From an uncultured bacterium (GTDB taxonomy: Bacteria; Gemmatimonadota; Gemmatimonadetes; Longimicrobiales; RSA9), in contig CALKIP010000259.1 of the NCBI GenBank assembly GCA_937995995.1, forward strand, positions 1-7,096: a DNA stretch of 7,096 nucleotides. Direction: 5' to 3'. Positions 4,777-7,096 of the stretch are shown in pieces; positions within the stretch are counted from its first letter, which is position 1, and each line of letters starts with the position of its first letter. The notes under the pieces were generated by a model that worked only from the letters and a program-made list of their open reading frames with translations, searched no databases and was not told where the DNA came from. Both the position numbers and the translations under genes were made by a program.

Positions 4777-5121
4777 ATGAGCGACAAATCACTCGAGTTG
4801 GTCAAGGGAACGCTGGACGTGCTGATCCTGCGCACGCTGGCCTGGCAGTCGATGCACGGCTACGGGATCTCACAATGGATCCGAGGTCGTACGGGCGGCA
4901 CGCTCGCGGTGCAGGATGCGGCGTTGTATCAGGCGTTGCGGCGCCTGGAGCGACGAGGGTTGGTGGAAGCGGAGTGGGGCGTGTCGGAGAACAACCGTCG
5001 CGCGCGCTTCTACACGTTGACGCCGGCGGGCCGGGAGCGGCTCCTGGAGGAGACGGCGGCGTGGCGGCGGTACGCGAAGGCGGTGTTCCAGGTGCTCGAC
5101 CCTTTGCCCGGAGAGGCGTAG
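4777..5121 (+). CDS. PadR-family transcriptional regulator (small, acidobacterial type)
   Basis: The 114-residue protein is almost entirely a winged-helix DNA-binding domain of the PadR family. The N-terminal KGTLDVLILRTLAW helix (residues 10-23) is followed by the HGYGIS block at 27-32. The recognition region VQDAALYQALRRLERRG has the Tyr and Leu-Glu-Arg pattern of PadR. The wing region carries VSENNRRARFYTLTPAGRERL, closely matching the short PadR proteins paired with ADOP permeases (the TIGR03433-type group). The C-terminal helix EETAAWRRYAKAVFQVL would provide dimerisation. The start ATG at 4777 gives the family-typical N-terminus, with purine-rich AAGGG about 9 bases upstream. The gene ends at TAG 5119-5121, directly abutting the permease ATG. 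It probably represses this operon, and its ligand is unknown. Confidence 0.92.
   Translation: MSDKSLELVKGTLDVLILRTLAWQSMHGYGISQWIRGRTGGTLAVQDAALYQALRRLERRGLVEAEWGVSENNRRARFYTLTPAGRERLLEETAAWRRYAKAVFQVLDPLPGEA
5110..5116 (+). promoter_or_regulatory. Ribosome binding site of the ADOP permease, inside the end of padR
   Basis: GGAGAGG at 5110-5116 lies 5 bases before the ATG at 5122 and within the last codons of padR. With the stop TAG directly touching the ATG, this fixes the permease start and points to translational coupling of the two genes. Confidence 0.65.
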
Positions 5122-7096
5122 ATGGGTGCGGCGCGCGGGCAGGGGCGGCGGTTCCGCTGGCCGTGGCGGAACCGTGAGGAGATCGAGAGCGAGATCGAGG
5201 AAGAGATCGCCTTTCACCTGGACATGCGTACGGACGATCTGGTCCGTTCGGGGGTGCCGGAGGCGGAGGCGCGGGAGCGTGCGCTGAGCGAGTTCGGCGA
5301 TGTCGACGGGTTGCGTCGCTCGCTGCGGCGAATGGACGAGAGCGTGGAGCGGCGACGTCGCTGGTGGGCGTGGCTGAGCGATCTGCGTCAGGACCTGAAG
5401 TTTGCGGTTCGCTCACTGCGACGGAGCCCCGGCTTCGCTGCCGTGGCGGTTGCGACTCTGGCTCTTGGGATCGGCGCGTCGGTGGCCGTTTTCACGGTGG
5501 TGAACACCGTAGTGCTGCGGCCGCTGCCGTATGAGGAGGCGGAACGGCTGGTGCAGGTATCACCAGGTCAGAGCTTCAACATCACGCTCTCGGAGGCGGT
5601 TCTCGAAGGCTCGCCATCGATCGAGGTCGGTACGGGGCTCGCGCAATTCGGGCTGACGCTGACGGGAGTCGGCGACGCGGCGCAGCTCGACGCACAGGCA
5701 GTGAGTGCGGATTTCTTCCGGACATTCGGTGTGCATCCGCTCCTTGGCCGGCCGTTCCTGCCGGAGGAGCGCGATCCAGCGCAGTCCGATGTGGTCATCT
5801 TGAGCCACGGGCTCTGGCAGGGGCGTTTCGGTGGCGATCCGCGAATCGTCGGCCAGGTCGTGGAGTTGGATGGTGCGGGGCATGAGCGGCGCACGGTCGT
5901 CGGTGTGATGCCACCGGGCTTCGAGCCCCCGCTGGTTTCGTCGGAGCGCGGCGTCGATGTATGGGTCCCATTGAGTTTGAGTCTGGCGCCGGGCCAGGTG
6001 TTCGTGACGGACAGCACGTGGTACGTGAGCGCGGTCGTCGGCCGACTGGCTCCAGGGGCCACGGTCGAGCGTGCGGCGCGGGAGGTTCGAACCGCGATGG
6101 CACGAATCGCGGAGCGGGTCCGCGCGGACTACGGCGCTCTGATCTCCGAGGACCGGATACGGACCGCGGGCGCGTCGGGTCTTCTCGATTCGATGGTGGG
6201 CGATGTGCGGGGCACGCTCTGGCTGCTTCTCGCCGCAGTCGGTCTCGTGCTGCTCCTTGCCTGTGCCAATCTGACGAATCTCCTGCTTGCGCGGGGCGAT
6301 GTGCGGAGGCAGGAGCTGGCGGTGCGTGCGGCGCTGGGCGCGGGGCGCGGCCGACTCGTGCGAACGTTGCTCGCCGAGAGCGCGCTACTGGCCGTGCTCG
6401 GTGGCCTGGCCGGTTGTCTCCTGGCTCGCGGCATCCTGGGCGTACTGGGTGTTGCGGAGGCATCCGGCCTGCCGCGCACGGCGGGTCTCGGCATCGACGG
6501 CCGCGTGTTGGGCTTCGCGCTCGCGGTGAGTCTCGTTTCCATGTTCGGGTTCGGGCTGTTGCCGGCGCTCCGCGCGAGCGGCGGCGACCTGCGGGAGTCC
6601 GTCGGCTCGGGTGGCCGGGCGGGAGGGCGAGGCGCCGCGGGGCGTCGCATCGGCTTCGTGCTGATCGCGGGCGAAGTGGCGCTGGCGATGATGCTCATGA
6701 CCGGCGCCGTGCTGCTGCTGAACAGTCTGCGTGAGTTGCGCTCGGTGCATCCCGGCATGGATACGAGCGACGTGCTGGCCCTCGAACTGGCTCCTCCGCC
6801 GGCACGCTATGGCGGTGGGCGTGCGGTGGACTACTACGAACGAGTATCCGAAGAGCTGGCGGCGCTGCCGGGCGTCCGCAGCGTCGGAGCGATCCAACTG
6901 CTGCCGTTCTCGACGAGCAACTGGGCCTTCCCCTACCTGGTCGACGGTCAGGCGCCGCCGTCGGACGGACCGCTTCCGAGTGCGAACTTCCGGGTGGTCA
7001 CCCCCGGCTACTTCGATGCCGTCGACGTCCCGCTCCTCGCCGGCCGGGCACTGGACCGCAACGATCGCGCGGACGCTCCGGCGGTCGGCATCGTCA
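5122..7096 (+). CDS. ADOP-type orphan permease (MacB/FtsX fold), 3' end outside window
   Basis: An uninterrupted frame runs from ATG 5122 to the end of the window: 658 codons with no stop, where ADOP proteins are usually about 800-900 residues. Residues about 20-70 form the 'permease prefix' region, a charged helix with EEEIAFHLDMR and ARERALSEFGD. Next is LRQDLKFAVRSLRRSPGF from residue 88, leading into the first membrane segment at 105-130 and the hallmark VVLRPLPYEEAERLV. A periplasmic MacB_PCD-like domain follows to about 360, including VSADFFRTFGV, LGRPF and VVGVMPPGFE. FtsX-type membrane segments come at about 366-392 (LLACANLTNLLLARG, then RRQELAVRAALGAGRGRL), 413-444 and 462-484. A second duplicated half starts at 510 (GFVLIAGEVALAMMLMTGAVLLL), and its periplasmic domain (TPGYFDAVDVPLLAGR) is cut by the window edge, so the final FtsX segments lie beyond. 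No ATPase subunit is encoded beside it in this window, which is normal for these 'orphan' permeases. Transported substrate or mechanical role is unknown. Confidence 0.92.
   Translation, partial: MGAARGQGRRFRWPWRNREEIESEIEEEIAFHLDMRTDDLVRSGVPEAEARERALSEFGDVDGLRRSLRRMDESVERRRRWWAWLSDLRQDLKFAVRSLRRSPGFAAVAVATLALGIGASVAVFTVVNTVVLRPLPYEEAERLVQVSPGQSFNITLSEAVLEGSPSIEVGTGLAQFGLTLTGVGDAAQLDAQAVSADFFRTFGVHPLLGRPFLPEERDPAQSDVVILSHGLWQGRFGGDPRIVGQVVELDGAGHERRTVVGVMPPGFEPPLVSSERGVDVWVPLSLSLAPGQVFVTDSTWYVSAVVGRLAPGATVERAAREVRTAMARIAERVRADYGALISEDRIRTAGASGLLDSMVGDVRGTLWLLLAAVGLVLLLACANLTNLLLARGDVRRQELAVRAALGAGRGRLVRTLLAESALLAVLGGLAGCLLARGILGVLGVAEASGLPRTAGLGIDGRVLGFALAVSLVSMFGFGLLPALRASGGDLRESVGSGGRAGGRGAAGRRIGFVLIAGEVALAMMLMTGAVLLLNSLRELRSVHPGMDTSDVLALELAPPPARYGGGRAVDYYERVSEELAALPGVRSVGAIQLLPFSTSNWAFPYLVDGQAPPSDGPLPSANFRVVTPGYFDAVDVPLLAGRALDRNDRADAPAVGIV

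Noticed and set aside
4802..5416. Minus-strand open frame opposite padR and the permease start
   Set aside because: It is Pro/Arg/Ser-rich antisense sequence overlapping two conserved genes.
5961..6734. Plus-strand open frame (257 codons) inside the permease in another frame
   Set aside because: It is Gly/Arg-rich and overlaps the conserved FtsX membrane segments, which are read in the main frame without interruption.

Overview
The window is strongly GC-rich, with G or C in most third codon positions, and its coding regions are tightly packed. A small PadR-family regulator sits directly upstream of an orphan MacB/FtsX-type permease of the 'acidobacterial duplicated orphan permease' (ADOP) kind. 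That pair, the GC bias and the secreted beta-barrel/glycine-zipper protein suggest a bacterium of the Gemmatimonadota or Acidobacteriota. Gemmatimonadota is my preferred guess. The phylum is inferred from gene content only, since there is no rRNA or other marker here.

Layout. (1) 1-575 (+) is the 3' part of a TrkA-type (RCK) potassium channel/uptake regulatory protein whose 5' end lies outside the window. (2) 688-2481 (+) is a complete ABC half-transporter of the exporter type, with all ATPase motifs intact. (3) 2482-2655 is a convergent intergenic spacer packed with short GC hairpins separated by GGGAG spacers. (4) 2656-3225 (-) is a small exported protein of unknown function. (5) 3346-4284 (-) is a PfkB-family sugar-phosphate kinase closest in motifs to 1-phosphofructokinase. 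(6) 4285-4776 is a divergent intergenic region of about 490 bases. It carries two interleaved 7-bp tandem repeat families running almost up to the kinase start codon, a third two-copy heptamer, and promoter and operator candidates. (7) 4777-5121 (+) is the PadR regulator. (8) 5122-7096 (+) is the ADOP-type permease, which starts on the base after the PadR stop codon and runs off the right edge.

How the genes relate. PadR and the permease are clearly one operon: zero-base gap, a Shine-Dalgarno inside the end of padR, and a dyad symmetry overlapping the padR leader that could be an autoregulatory operator. The ABC exporter and the TrkA protein are co-directional but 112 bases apart, and probably separate units. 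The kinase and the exported protein are both on the minus strand, 120 bases apart, each with its own plausible start signals. No functional link between the modules is evident.

No phage, transposase, CRISPR, toxin-antitoxin or biosynthetic cluster is visible. The least explained parts are the non-coding ones: the triloop hairpin array at 2491-2587 with compensatory stem changes, and the heptamer arrays at 4291-4367 that would form the 5' leader of the kinase mRNA.
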